Assembly (NCBI GenBank): GCA_033725935.1
Contig: MU867060.1
Coordinates: 1,206,922 to 1,270,921 of the forward strand
Direction of reading: 5' to 3'
DNA length: 64,000 nt
Origin: Cladorrhinum sp. PSN259
Lineage: Eukaryota > Ascomycota > Sordariomycetes > Sordariales > Podosporaceae
Shown here: piece after piece, positions 12,267-23,345 of the stretch
Layout of the letters: each line of letters begins with the position of its first letter
Numbering within the stretch: position 1 is the first letter of the stretch
Notes under the pieces: model-generated
What the model was told of the DNA's origin: nothing
The model's database searches: none
The model's input: the letters and a program-made list of their open reading frames with translations, nothing else
Translations under genes and position numbers: made by a program

Positions 12267-13385
12267 TCACTTCTGCAGAATAGCAAAACACCAATCATCC
12301 CTTGCAGCGTGAGACTTCGTCAAGTCGGTCTTCATGAAGCAGCGATGTTCATTGCCAATGTCCCCAGCAATGTACCCCCATCCCGCAGCAGTGCACCTGT
12401 CAAAAGAAGCGCAAGCGTGAATACATTCAATCATGCTGGTTGTATAAACCTGTGCCAGATCTTTTGCGTCACCGGTTCCGCTGTAGTCGACGCCGCAAAG
12501 ACGCTGAAACCTTTGTGTTGATCCTGGCACTTGGTAGATAGTGTTGTTGACAGCGGGGCAATCCGAGTTGACCATGTTTGGTCTGGAGGCCACGCTAAAA
12601 GAAGTAGAAGTTGCCGATGTGGCGTGAGTACCCGTAGGCGTTGTGGCCGTAGTTGGCTGTTCTGTTGAAGGAATGACTGTAGTCGGTGTTGGACTCGATC
12701 CCGCTCCCGATGCTGACACGGTGGTACCACTATAATGCACGGTTAGAACGCAACGAATCAGTAGAGAAGAAATATAAATAAATATAACAAACCTTGATGC
12801 GGCTGCGTCTGTTGAATTGGCGTATGACTTCCTTCCCATGCTGACGCCGACGCCCACTCCAACAGCAACACCTATGATCATCAAGATACCAATTGCGAGG
12901 ATAATCCAGAACAGTCTCTTCTTGCCTTTGGATGGCCCTTCGCGGCTATCTGCAAGACTCCAATTGCTCGTCTCATTATGGGGAATGTTTCGGTCACTTC
13001 CTGCTCCGCCGAGGCTTGAGCTTCCAACTATCGGTCCGCCGGCCGCAATCCCTCTACCCGGATGCTTTTCCGGGACATCATAGTCGGCTGGAGGGGGTGT
13101 TGGCTCCCGATAAAATGTGTACTGCTCAAGTTGCGCCGTGTTCGCAGTATACGCAACGCTCTCGCGGTCGACATCACGATCATCCCAGTAAACTGCAGGA
13201 CCCGGAGGGGGAGGCAATGGAGCTGCTGCCGGCTGTGATGGCCTTGATACTCTTGGTACCGGTTGCAATGTCGTGCTGTCGGGTTCTGGCTTCCCTTCGG
13301 CGAAGCGTACTCTCTGGTTATTGATGCCGATGGTGTTGGGGTTGAGGTGGGACGAGGATCCCTGACGATTCGAGGGCTCCGTCAT
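12267..13385 (-). CDS. Single-pass membrane protein with Apple/PAN-like ectodomain
   Basis: Two exons: 13385-12793 and 12729-12267, giving 351 residues; the intron is 63 bases. The N-terminal ~155 residues are Pro/Ser-rich and hydrophilic. A KGKKR stop-transfer cluster is followed by a single transmembrane helix at about residues 158-183 with a Val/Gly-rich end. Next come a Ser/Thr-rich stalk and a cysteine-containing domain of ~95 residues (LCGVDYSG..., CIHACASFDRCTAAGWG, HRCFMK, DDWCFA) that resembles fungal Apple/PAN domains. Topology is probably N-in, C-out, at the plasma membrane or cell surface, with the ectodomain binding glycans or protein. The start at 13385 is the first ATG; the open frame upstream begins with a GTG only. 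Assignment is by architecture, and the precise role is unknown. Confidence 0.75.
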   Translation of the reverse strand: MTEPSNRQGSSSHLNPNTIGINNQRVRFAEGKPEPDSTTLQPVPRVSRPSQPAAAPLPPPPGPAVYWDDRDVDRESVAYTANTAQLEQYTFYREPTPPPADYDVPEKHPGRGIAAGGPIVGSSSLGGAGSDRNIPHNETSNWSLADSREGPSKGKKRLFWIILAIGILMIIGVAVGVGVGVSMGRKSYANSTDAAASRFVIFIYISSLLIRCVLTVHYSGTTVSASGAGSSPTPTTVIPSTEQPTTATTPTGTHATSATSTSFSVASRPNMVNSDCPAVNNTIYQVPGSTQRFQRLCGVDYSGTGDAKDLAQVYTTSMIECIHACASFDRCTAAGWGYIAGDIGNEHRCFMKTDLTKSHAARDDWCFAILQK

Positions 13386-14393
13386 GATTTGGTTATAATC
13401 GCGGGGCCATCTCTGTCGATCGTCTTGGTATCTGCTTTCTCCCACTCCTGGGCTCCGTCAACCGTCACTCGTCAAGCAGACTCACGACGTCGAGAGTGAT
13501 GGTGGTTTGCGCCGGAGCGCAATGGCTGAAAATAAGAAAGAAAAGGAGGGTAGGAAGCCGGGTTCCGTCAGACTTCCTCCGAAATGCTGGACAACCTGGA
13601 CATCTTGTTGCCAAGGCGCTGCCTTTTGAAAGAAAGGAACCCAGACCCCCAGTCGACTTAATTTCCCGAAGATTGGATCGTGGGTGCTGCGCTTTGACCT
13701 CACGCTCTTGGTGCGATGTTTCGTGGTATCGAATGTGGGGGGGCTTTGCTCAAATGCACCGTCGCGGCCATTTCTTCCACAATTCGCGGTGCTTTGAGGA
13801 GCAAACATGGTGGAATCTCTCCTGTGCTAACTTGGTTCAACTGGTGGCATGACAAGGCTCAGTTGCGGCGATGAAGACGGCGCGGAGAGAGACGTGTCGT
13901 CTTCCGAATCCGTTATCATCAATGATGGGCGAATTGGGATCCATGATCCATGATCCCGTCGCGTGTTTTGGTGCCCCACATTACCACTGCAACCCGGCCG
14001 ATAACCGAGTCCTGATTGGTCTCCATTGATCGTCATGATCTTGTCTTGACTTCACCTCACCCCTTCTGGGGGATACAGACGGTCGATTGCACAATAGTAG
14101 TCAAGGCGCCGGTGGGCTTGAGGGCCACTTCCCAGAAACTGCCATGACGGCACAGAATCCGAGCATCCTATCACGTACGAAGGGTTGTGAACCAAAGGAA
14201 TGCATTTGCAGCGACACTTTCCGGCAGGATTGTGGCACAAGTGGTGTAGGAAGATTGTATAGCTTCCAGACTCCGTTGAATGTGGTAGATTTTGAGGATA
14301 CTTTTCTGGTAGAAACTTTAACCTACAATCTGTTGATCTGTTAGTTGATGACAAATCCTGAAATGGATAAGCATTCACTTACACTGACATGTT
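13386..14393. other. Intergenic: promoter of Apple-domain gene and 3' flank of SRR1-like gene
   Basis: About 1 kb. A 108-codon minus-strand ORF (13482-13808) could only be joined to the downstream gene through a poor GAG acceptor and has no recognisable domain, so it is treated as leader or promoter. Confidence 0.5.
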
Positions 14394-15266
14394 TTACCTT
14401 GACTCTCCTGGGACAGAAGTATCAGCAGTAGGAGAAGTGGCCTTGGACTCAAGTTCTTCTTCACCCTCAGGCTTTCTCAAGTATATGCTCGTACTTGAAA
14501 AGATGTAGTCCATATCAGGGAAGGGAGATTTATCATGTGTACCCTCCAATTCGAAGAACCGGACCAGAGGACCGGGCTTCTCGGCGCTCGCATCAACAAC
14601 TCTCAACCACTCATCCAGACCGGTTCCGATAAAGGCTGCTGGAGGGACTTTGAGCGCGAGGTTGCAAAATTCGAGCTCTAGATGGATAGCAAAGACCAGG
14701 GTATCTTGGTCCGCCAGGGCGAAGCCATCCGGACTGTCGACGGCTTCTAGGTTAAGCTTGGCACAAAACTCTTTATCGACTTGGGTAAACCGAGGTTCTT
14801 GGATGAAACATTTGATATCTTGTCCCCCTTTGCCGTCTGGGGAGCTTCATCAGTCATACGAAATCATCATCGCAGATGCTACAGTATCGGAGGACGTACG
14901 AAGATGGTCTACGACAGCACAGAATGCGGCAGTTTGAAAATGGGCCGTCTTCCTAGCTTGAGCGCTGCCGTCGGCCGGGTCATATGGCCCTGTGCCCAAA
15001 CACACAGCCTTGGTTATGGTAGGGAGCTTCTTCTTGGATGCAACAGAGTCGATCTGCTCTTTCAAACCAGACCAGCATCTCGATTCGTCAAACTTTTGCT
15101 TGATTTTCTCATGATACTGGGAAATATCGCTGACAGAATATTCTGGATTTGGATTTGGTCGAAGGCCATCCGTTTTGGAAACCTCGTCACTTGTTGCACT
15201 GGTTATATGTCGAAGTCGCCTTCCCTTTCTCTTGACTTGGCTCCAGGCGCCTTCCGACTCGCCCAT
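14394..15266 (-). CDS. SRR1-like domain protein
   Basis: Two exons: 15266-14900 and 14836-14394, giving 269 residues; the 63-base intron is GT-AG. The central part, residues ~85-130, has the fungal SRR1-like signature: an AVCLGTGPYD strand-turn followed by QTAAFCAVVDHL. The second exon carries conserved strand-like segments (DTLVFAIHLE, FIGTGLDEWL). SRR1 proteins were named for a plant light and clock signalling factor; fungal members are uncharacterised, small and probably soluble. The polypeptide ends in a Glu/Ser/Thr-rich tail. It is divergent from the BIM1-like gene, 1.76 kb away. Family assignment rests on motif resemblance and the function is unknown. Confidence 0.75.
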
Positions 15267-17029
15267 TGTCAGTCTATGTATGGGTGGAACTAACGTTCAA
15301 GTCTCGACACCGCCAGAATTGTTTGGTGAGCCGTGTAAATTTGAGAAACAAGCAACAAGACAAAGATGACAGGGATGCAAAGAAGAAGACAGGGCTGTCA
15401 AATGCCGAGTGCAGCTTGTCAAATGCTGAGTGCAGCTTGTCAAATCCGAAAGTCTGAATTTCCTGAATTGTGGTGAAGAGGGGCCGTGAATACGATAAGA
15501 ACTGATAGGCGCAAACTTCTCACCGCCTGCCGTCTAGGGAGTATTTCCATGAGGCGTGTGGAGAAAACAGGGTCCACCTTGTTCCAGGCTCCTGCCAGGT
15601 TCTGGATCTTTTGGCTTGGGCCTTCGAGGTGGCCGCCCTTGCGTGCCTAGTTACCCTTTTTTCACCATGAATCGATCCAGCAATCTGCAACATGAAATAA
15701 TCATCATCATCAGTTGACGGGACGAGTAGCTTGATCAGACCTTGCGGCGAGTTGGGGAAGGGTAAGGCAGTCGGATTATGTATGAACCTTTGACTGCCGA
15801 AATCCCGTTGACATGCGGCCGTCAGTCGGCCGTTTACCAATGCATGTCATACAGCCCGAATTGCGGCAAATCAGTATGCCCTCATCACCATCATTTGTTA
15901 CCAAATCCCTCTCATTTGCACCCTGCGAACACCAATGCACGCAGTCTGAAATAGCTATGCAGAGTCGCAGTGTCTGCACAAGACAATGACAGTTGGCCCC
16001 CAATCGGCAATCGAGTCTTGGAGCTGATTGGCTGCCGAATTCAAAGTCTGGGCGCTTAAATCGGGAGCTGGGGTTGGACGGAGGAGAGTGAGGTGTGGGG
16101 AAGAGGAACCTGGAGAGGGACTGTTCCTCAGCCAAGCAGCAGCACCACCACGCCCGACATCGTCAACCTCCGCCCCGCTGTGTCACCCGCCTATTTTGTC
16201 GCATTATACGCTCGTCAAGTTGCGGACCACCAGGAGAGCAAGTTCCTTAGGGGTATCAGCAAAAGAGGTGTGTGATGGCCCTGCAGAAATCAGCATGAGG
16301 GAACAGGACATTTGGCCAGGTCTTGGACCGTCCAGGTTGCTGTAAATCGCCCCAGCGTAGCGACTCGCCAGCAGCCGAGCGGCCAGGGACGTCCGCCTAT
16401 TGGCTGGGGGCGGTCTTGGACGACATGGGGCGGGAGGGTCGGCAACCTGTGCTTGCACACCTTCAGCCATTTCTTCGGCCTCTGAGTGGTCAGTCATGCA
16501 TGCTACCAAAAAAGCCGCCCTGATTATTTGCCCGTTGGTCGGCATGGGAAAGTGTCGGTTGAGTGCGTGGGCGTGATGGGGGAGAGAGTTGGAGTGACAG
16601 TGACAGGGGAGCTGGGCGGCTGGAGAGGAGAGGGGAATGGGTGCATTTGCCCGCGCATTGGTCCTGCAGTCACTAAATATTACCCTCCCGATGCCCCGGG
16701 CGACCTGTTCAACTGGCCCATCTTTCTTCTGTTTCAATTCTCATCTTCTTTTGATCGAGTGTTCGATATATTTGGTTGAACAAGAAAGCTGTTCGTTCAC
16801 CCATCGGCTCCCTCCTGACGCACGGATAATTTGGGATATAGATCGACGACGAGCTTCAGCCAGCATTGGTAGATCTGGGAGGGAAAAGGCTCCGACCACT
16901 CACTGTGAGCGATAAAAATAGCCCAAGGAAGGCTGTCGACCAGAGAAATCTCTTGAGGAGGGTTTTGAACGACGCGAGCCTTCACTTTTCCTCCGTCGAC
17001 ATCTCACATTCGACATCCACATACACACA
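15267..17029. other. Divergent promoter region, SRR1-like / BIM1-like genes
   Basis: About 1.8 kb. It holds a 21-bp tandem repeat at 15396-15445 (two copies differing by one C/T change plus a partial third). A TAAAAATA element near 16914 is a plausible TATA-like site for the BIM1-like gene. The 177-codon minus-strand ORF at 16204-16737 is Pro/Ala-rich and looks accidental. Confidence 0.5.
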
Positions 17030-17880
17030 ATGTTCCCATCAGCAATTCTCGCCGTCGCAGCGGCAACGCTAGCATCCGCACATACCGTTATCACATACCC
17101 AGGATGGAGGGGAAACAACCTGATCTCAAATAAGACCTATCCTTACGGCATGCAATGGATGTATCCATGTGAGTTGTCTTCCTATCATTCCTCATAGAAA
17201 ATGTGTATACTGATGCATCTCATCAGGTGGCGGAATGGAAGTGACCCAGAACAGGACGTACTGGTCAACGAAGGGCGGCGCCATCGCCTTCCAACCCGGC
17301 TGGTTCCAAGGTCACGCAACGGCCCTGGTTTATGTGAATCTGGGTTTCGGCATGGAAGGTCCCGAGCACGATCCCGCAAGAGGTGGCCCTCCGAACATGA
17401 GTTTCCCGATGGTTTCTCCATTCCAGATTCTCGGTCCCACCAAGAACCCTTTCCCCGGCACCGTCTGCCTTCCCCAGGTGCCGCTGCCCGTCAATGCCAG
17501 TGTAAAGGCTGGTGACAATGCAACAATTCAGCTCGTCGAGCTGGCCGTCCACGGCGCGGCTTTGTACTCTGTACGTTGTTACTCAAACCCCCTTGTGTAA
17601 ATCCCAACAACACGTTTTACTAACTCGAGCCTCACAGTGTGTTGATATCACCTTTGTTGAGCCCGGTGACCCGCGTATCCATGAAGTCAACGAGACCAAC
17701 TGCTTCAACTCGACCGATATTGGTGTCGCTGATATCTACACCCTCACCCTCCGTGCTTCCGGCCAGACCCTAGGAAACCTCACCAGCGGCGCCTTGCCAA
17801 CCATTCAGATCAGCGGCAGGACATTGGGATATCTCGGCTATCTGCCACTCGCTCTCGCCGGTCTCTATGCGTTACTATGA
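17030..17880 (+). CDS. BIM1-like (X325) copper-binding protein, GPI-anchored
   Basis: Three exons: 17030-17168, 17227-17570 and 17638-17880, giving 241 residues. A signal peptide (residues 1-17, ending ASA) is followed directly by His18 in HTVITYPGWRGNNL, the hallmark mature N-terminus of X325/BIM1 proteins. That His, with later His and Asp residues, binds copper. GHATALVYVN and the CVDITFVEPGD segment match the family's LPMO-like fold. Conserved Cys and several N-glycosylation sequons (NKT, NRT, NAS, NAT, NET, NST, NLT) are present. The hydrophobic C-terminus (YLPLALAGLYALL) after a small-residue spacer predicts a GPI anchor. X325 proteins look like LPMOs but lack polysaccharide cleavage, and Cryptococcus BIM1 serves copper uptake, so a cell-surface copper role is inferred. 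Confidence 0.88.
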
Positions 17881-18564
17881 AGCGACGCAACTAGTGAGAT
17901 GAGAAGGTGTTGAGGACACCACTGTACATTGTTTCTTATTTTGGGTATCTTGGGGCAAGGCGTTTATTTTGGCAAGAATTCTTTTGGGGGCTTATATATC
18001 CAGGCGGCTAGCCGATGGCGACCGTTTCTTTTTCCTTTTTTTCGTTCAACCTTGTCATTTCTACATATTTGATGGTGTATTAATTCTGGCTTGGGGGGAT
18101 TTGGTTGCGGAAGAAGAGGCACAGGGGGGGGCTTGAATGCAGCTCTTTCGGAGCGGGGAAAAATACTCTCTCAAGGAGGGTTGGATGTGGCACAGCATCG
18201 AACAGAAGAAAAGGCAAGATAGCTCTGGCCACATAACTGGCTGTTTGATGATTTAGATGTCACTTAAAAAAAGAAAGAGACAGCTTCAATTCACGAGTGG
18301 CTCGTATTCCCCTTTGACAAAGTGTGTTCATATATTCCATCTCGCATTTGTTCCATGTTTATCCAGAATCACGAATATCTATCTACCTTCCACCTGAGCA
18401 AGCCAGAAAAACGCTACACATCGACGATTCGATATTCAGGGATCCAACAAGAATTGCTGAATTCAACAAACATTTGCAGAACCAGAATCCATCTGTCAGA
18501 AAGTACAAATTACTTACACTACCCCCTGAAACCCCACATGTATGTATCAAGACAACGACACGGG

Positions 18565-18587
18565 GTGTGTGTGTGTGTGTGTGTGTG
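18565..18587. repeat. (GT)n microsatellite
   Basis: About eleven GT units in the convergent 3' region. No coding role seen. Confidence 0.9.
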
Positions 18588-18710
18588 GGAGACGTCCATC
18601 ACTGTGAAGGGAGGAGAGCAGTATGAGTAGACGCCCACAACAACTGTGATGAAACTCATGTGAGCGAGAAAGAGAGATAGAGAGTTACCTCAACGAAACC
18701 AAAATCTCAA

Positions 18711-18737
18711 CATCCATCCCATCCATCCCATCCATCC
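18711..18737. repeat. CCATC tandem repeat
   Basis: Five-base units CCATC/CATCC in an A/T-rich intergenic region, with variation in spacing. Confidence 0.8.
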
Positions 18738-19483
18738 AAATCCATCGTTTTATTTTAAAATTAGATTTTTTAAAAAAAAGCATCAAAATCAAATCATTCG
18801 AAAACATGAAAATCTTGTGGTAAATTAATACAAGACATAACCTAATTAGAGCAGCAGATTGTGATAGAAGTGCTTTGCGGAAAATAATCTCATAAAAACT
18901 TTCTTTGTTGTGTGTGTGCCTGCCTACCCTTCTCTCTTTCAAAATCAACAAAACCATTCATTATTGTGTTCCGTGTTGACGGCAGGCCTTACTAGATACA
19001 ATACGGCAATTGACCAGTAGACCAAACTTCCATAAAAGGGTTGCCTGCCAAAAGGCAAGTCAACCCTCTTGCAAAATTCCTATTGCAGTATATATATCGT
19101 CGACGGAAGGGCCGCGCTTCCGTCACAACCACCACGCTATACTCGCATAGTTAAATCTGTGAACAAAACAAGCCCCATTTTAGACCACCAAAGTCCCTTT
19201 TTTCTAGTCTTGGTCTATATTTCCTCATGCCACACAAACATTGTCGATAACGCTACTGCTAAATACCTAGGCTAGTTAGGCTATCTACCAATAAAGTATA
19301 CCCTCTCGTTTTGCTCTCTGTCTCTCTCTCTTTGTGAAGATACCGTTTTAGATATGGACCAATACAGTCCCTGCAATGGAATTAGAGGCCCAAGTAAAAA
19401 AAACATGCCTCATATATACAAATACAACAATAGCTTCAAAACAACATGAAGAAATAAATGCGCCACACGCTCACCACCTTCTC

Positions 19484-22024
19484 TTACTGTCTCAAGTAAG
19501 CAACGCACTCCTTGGCTAAGGTCTGGATGCGCGGCTCCCCAGACTTCTTGGCCGCCTCACCAATCACCGCGCCAACCTCCAATGCCTTGGCCACAGCCCT
19601 CGCCTGGCCACCAGCAGCAAGAATCATTCCCAAGGCCATGACGGCACGGAAGAGAACCTCTGGGTCGCTCTGCTGATTGATGACTCCAGCAGCAATCTCG
19701 CAAACGCCAGAGATTACATCCAGGCTGGCTGCACCACTCTGCTTAAATACCAAGCAAGAGTAGTTGAAGATTGCAGAGGTGAGAGCTATCTGAAGGTTGT
19801 TGTTTTGGGCGCCGATCGCGGGGAGGTTGTCCACAAGACCAGCGATCCGAGCCAGGACAGTGATAATCTCAGCAGATTCCGCTTCGACCAGGATTCTACC
19901 CTCCTCTGTACTGAAAAGATTCGTCACAGTGCGTAGCGACAACATGACATTGTTGGCATTGACAGAGTCTGCGTTGATAAGCTTGGCAAACTCAGCCAGA
20001 GATTTTCCTTCGTGTTGGATCGGCTGTTCTGAATCAAGAGCACCCTTCAGCGCGACATTAACTAGATTCCCATACTTGGGGTCGTCGATAGAGGCAACGC
20101 CGGGCCATATTACCAGGCAGCGGAGAGCATCGAGAGCCGGGAGGCGATCCGCATATGGCCATTGAGTAATAATTCCCAGGATGGAGTGCACTGCGCTGTT
20201 TAGCCCTGGAAGGTCCTTGGCCTTCTGACTTGGTGAAGACCCCATTGCCGCCTGGAGAATTTCCTCAACGCCGCTCACGCCATCAGGATTCATCGCAATA
20301 TGCTTATTACCGGCGAGAAGGTGCTTCTCATTTAGACTCTTGAGCTTTTTCACTGCGGGTTCCCACTTTGCCTGAGTTATAGCGAGATATTCAGTATAAG
20401 GCAAAAACTTGTTCGATGACTCCGGCAGTGAAGGTTCGGCTCCGTATGTATCTGTTGATGGAGCCTCTGAGGATTGGCCAATGGTTGCACCTTTGGTGTT
20501 TGTGGTTATGAACTGTGCAACTTGGTCCAGGTAAGATATCGGAAGCTCGTTGTCGCCAAGGAATTTCGTAGCTGCTTCGAACGGGTTCTCGGAGAGGTTA
20601 TATGGGAGCTTGAGGGGCGGCTTCCCCTCTTCAATATCAACGTCAAAGACGTAATCGTATTCGCCGCCGTTGTACTCGACTTTGCGCCCGCTGCTTCCAG
20701 TTGAATCCACAACGGTGCCAACGAAATCCCACTTCTGTCGGCCTGTAAAGATGTTAACTCATGACAAATGCGCCCGAAGGACCCAAACAAGTGGTAGAAA
20801 CTTACTCATTGACCACTGATAGGCACCAATTGTGCCATTCTCTTCCAAGACCGTCGTCACCTGTCCGTCTTTGCTACCAGCGCTGTTTTGAAGCCAACTG
20901 GCGGGCTTCAATTGCTCCTTGTTAATCGTGGGTCCAAGTTGTTGTTGGGGTATCGCAGATGATCTGATTGACTCCTCAAACTGTGCAAGCGTCTCGGGGT
21001 CCGCCGTGCGCTCGGAACTTCGTGAGAAAACGCGGACCACGTTGTCACTGGCACCCGTCACTATGTCTCCGTTCTCGGGGCAAACAGCAACGGCCCATAC
21101 GGAGATGGCGGGATGAGTAATAGTTTGGATGCATTCAGAGCCTCTCCAGATCCGAACTGTCCGGTCCTCACCAGCACTGACAATATCGGCTGATGGAAGA
21201 CAAGCCAAAGAGTAGATGTAGCTGTCGTGGCCTTGTAAGGTGCCAACTTCTGTACCATTCAATTTCCACAGACGAATGATGCCGTCATTCCCGGCGCTGG
21301 CAAATTCAGCTCCACTTGGGTGACCCTTAATACCCGTAGGGAGTTTGCAGAGAGCGCGTACGAAGTTATCGGTTGACAGAGTGCGAACTGGTTCAATCTC
21401 GCCGTTGTGATTGACCTTGCGGAGGTCAAAAATACGAATGTATGTATCAGCGCTGCCAGTAATGACTGTGTTTTCGTCGTAGGCGAGGACGGCCCACACG
21501 CTCCTGACCTCTCCTTCATGGGCAAGCTGCGCCTTCATCTCCCACTTGTCGGTTCCCCAGACTATTGCCTTGCCATCCCAGCTTCCTGATACCAGGTAGT
21601 CTCCCCGAGGAGAGACATCCAACGCGCATACGTTGTGGCCGTGGCCGACGAGGAGGCGATCGGCATTATCGGTAGCTGTCAATGTTGGGCGCTTGACCTC
21701 GATAATGCTCTCCTGACCGGCAGACACTATAAAGCCGTCTGGCCATTCTTGTGTTGGTCTGAAGAAGGTAAGAGAGTTTATGTAGCCATTGCCTTGACTG
21801 GTAAGGGTAGCATCGAACGTCGGGGGTTTATCTGTTGTCTTGCGCCACAGGCGGACGGTTGAATCACGAGAGGAGGAAAGGACGGTCTTCGAATTCGGGA
21901 AATAAACGGCACGGACCTAGAAAGTATTCAATTAATGATTAGAAGTCAAACCAAGTATGTTGGGGCCATATCTCACATCGGCATCGTGCCCCTTCAGTTG
22001 GGCCGAGAGTTTGAAGTCCGGCAT
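19484..22024 (-). CDS. doa1: DOA1/UFD3 (PLAA) ubiquitin-binding Cdc48 cofactor
   Basis: Three exons: 22024-21977, 21916-20806 and 20742-19484, giving 805 residues. The N-terminal ~300 residues form a WD40 propeller; repeats end in motifs such as STVRLW, AIVWG, YIRIFD, IIRLWK, TVRIWR and VVRVFS. A PFU domain follows at about 380-470 (WDFVGTVV, YDYVFDVDIEEG, NPFEAATKFL), then a linker and a C-terminal armadillo-like PUL domain to the end (VHSILGIITQWP, LIVIWPG-like, YNFSCLVF-like segments). In yeast and human homologues, PFU binds ubiquitin and PUL binds Cdc48/p97, acting in ubiquitin recycling and organelle quality control. The length matches human PLAA. It is divergent from the STRAP gene with 1.3 kb between the starts. 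Confidence 0.95.
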
Positions 22025-23345
22025 CGTGAGCTCGGTCAGGCTCGGGCTGCAACGGCGGGGTCTCGACAGCTGTGCTTGAAGGGTAACCTGGAGAGTGGTG
22101 GAGAAGAGTAAAGTTGGTGATGGTATCAGCCAAAATTGTAAAATGACCCAGCGAACGCGTTGGGAGACAACTGGTTTCTCCAAATTAGTCAGGCAGTAAG
22201 TTCAGGAGACTAAAATGGAAATGGTTGGAAGCTTGTGCTGGTTGTTACTGCATGTCACTTGGAGGGGTTGAGATGATGGGGTGGGGGAGGAGCTCGGCAT
22301 GGCACGGGCCATATTCAGCTCCATTCTGCCAGGCTTCAGCGCGTGAGGTGGCCTGGCAGAAGAATTCCCAGCGGGTCACTGCCTGCCAGGCCAAAGAGGT
22401 AGTGGACACACCGGGCTGACAGCAGAACAAGAATCCATGATGGCACCGGTTGAAGGCCAAAAGAACTCAGAGATTTATTTTTTGAAGCACAAGATTCCCT
22501 TGATAACTGGTGTATCTGGGCAGATGGAATACCTAGCTGATATGATTTAAGATTCATGGCACTGGAACATTTCAGATGATTTTGTCTGAGCGATCTCATG
22601 TCTTGGGAACTGGAAGTCCGGTTACGGCAGTGCATGTGTACAAGCATCCACTTATACACGACATCATTGACCGCCTCATTCCTTTGTTTGAGTTTCGAGA
22701 TAAGAATTTGCGCAGCCTGCAGTTGATATACTACCTTATTATGATGCACCATACCAGAAAATCCTTTTCTGCCTTCTGTCTGATAACAGTTCCAGTGAGC
22801 AGAAACGCAAGCGGCAGGAGAGGAGGAGTAGGAGGGGGAGGATGATTGGCTGCAAGATGACGCCTGTCCGTGCTCAAACCACGAGGGGTTCGTCCCCTCC
22901 GGAAGGTACTTCTTCTTGGCACTCCCTGGGCCCCGCTTAACATAACCCACCCTCTCCACTGCGGCCACTGCAACGTCGTCCACTGTCCAGTTTCGTCGCA
23001 TTTATCAACTCTCCCCCATCGACTGCAAATTCAGAGCCCACTGCGGCACTAAGCAGGACGACAACTTTGGCCCAATCCTTACGATTTCTTTTCACGAGTG
23101 TGTTTTTTCTTCTCACGACCTTTAACGACTTTTCGCTCTTTTTTCGTCTTCCGTGTTCTCTCACGTCTAGATTCAGCTTGTCGCCAGTCTTGGTTTTCCG
23201 ATAAAATAAACATCAATCCCAGCAGAAAAAAAGAGAAATCCATCTCCGTTCGAGTCACCTCGATAACTGCAGCTGCACTCTTAGTTTATTTTCCCTCTTC
23301 TTTTTTGTTAGATACCTATTTCTGTCACACCCAATACCCACCACT
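22025..23345. promoter_or_regulatory. Divergent promoter region DOA1 / STRAP
   Basis: 1.3 kb between two divergent starts. Three copies of a CTGCCAGGC-type sequence occur at 22326-22334, 22350-22359 (inverted) and 22383-22392. The last two are exact 10-base inverted repeats, so this is a possible transcription-factor target. No supported ORF. Confidence 0.5.

Larger units (their letters stand above)
17881..19483. other. Convergent 3' region with simple repeats
   Basis: No supported gene. It contains a (GT)n run at 18565-18587, CCATC repeats at 18711-18737 and CT/TCTC-rich stretches near 19317-19332. It serves as 3' UTR and flank for the BIM1-like gene and for DOA1. Confidence 0.6.

Noticed and set aside
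13482..13808. 108-codon ORF that might be a first exon of the Apple-domain gene
   Set aside because: Joining it in frame needs a poor GAG acceptor, and the peptide has no recognisable feature. A simple ATG start at 13385 is enough.
16204..16737. 177-codon minus-strand ORF
   Set aside because: Pro/Ala/Arg-rich translation overlapped by other ORFs on the plus strand, with no family resemblance.
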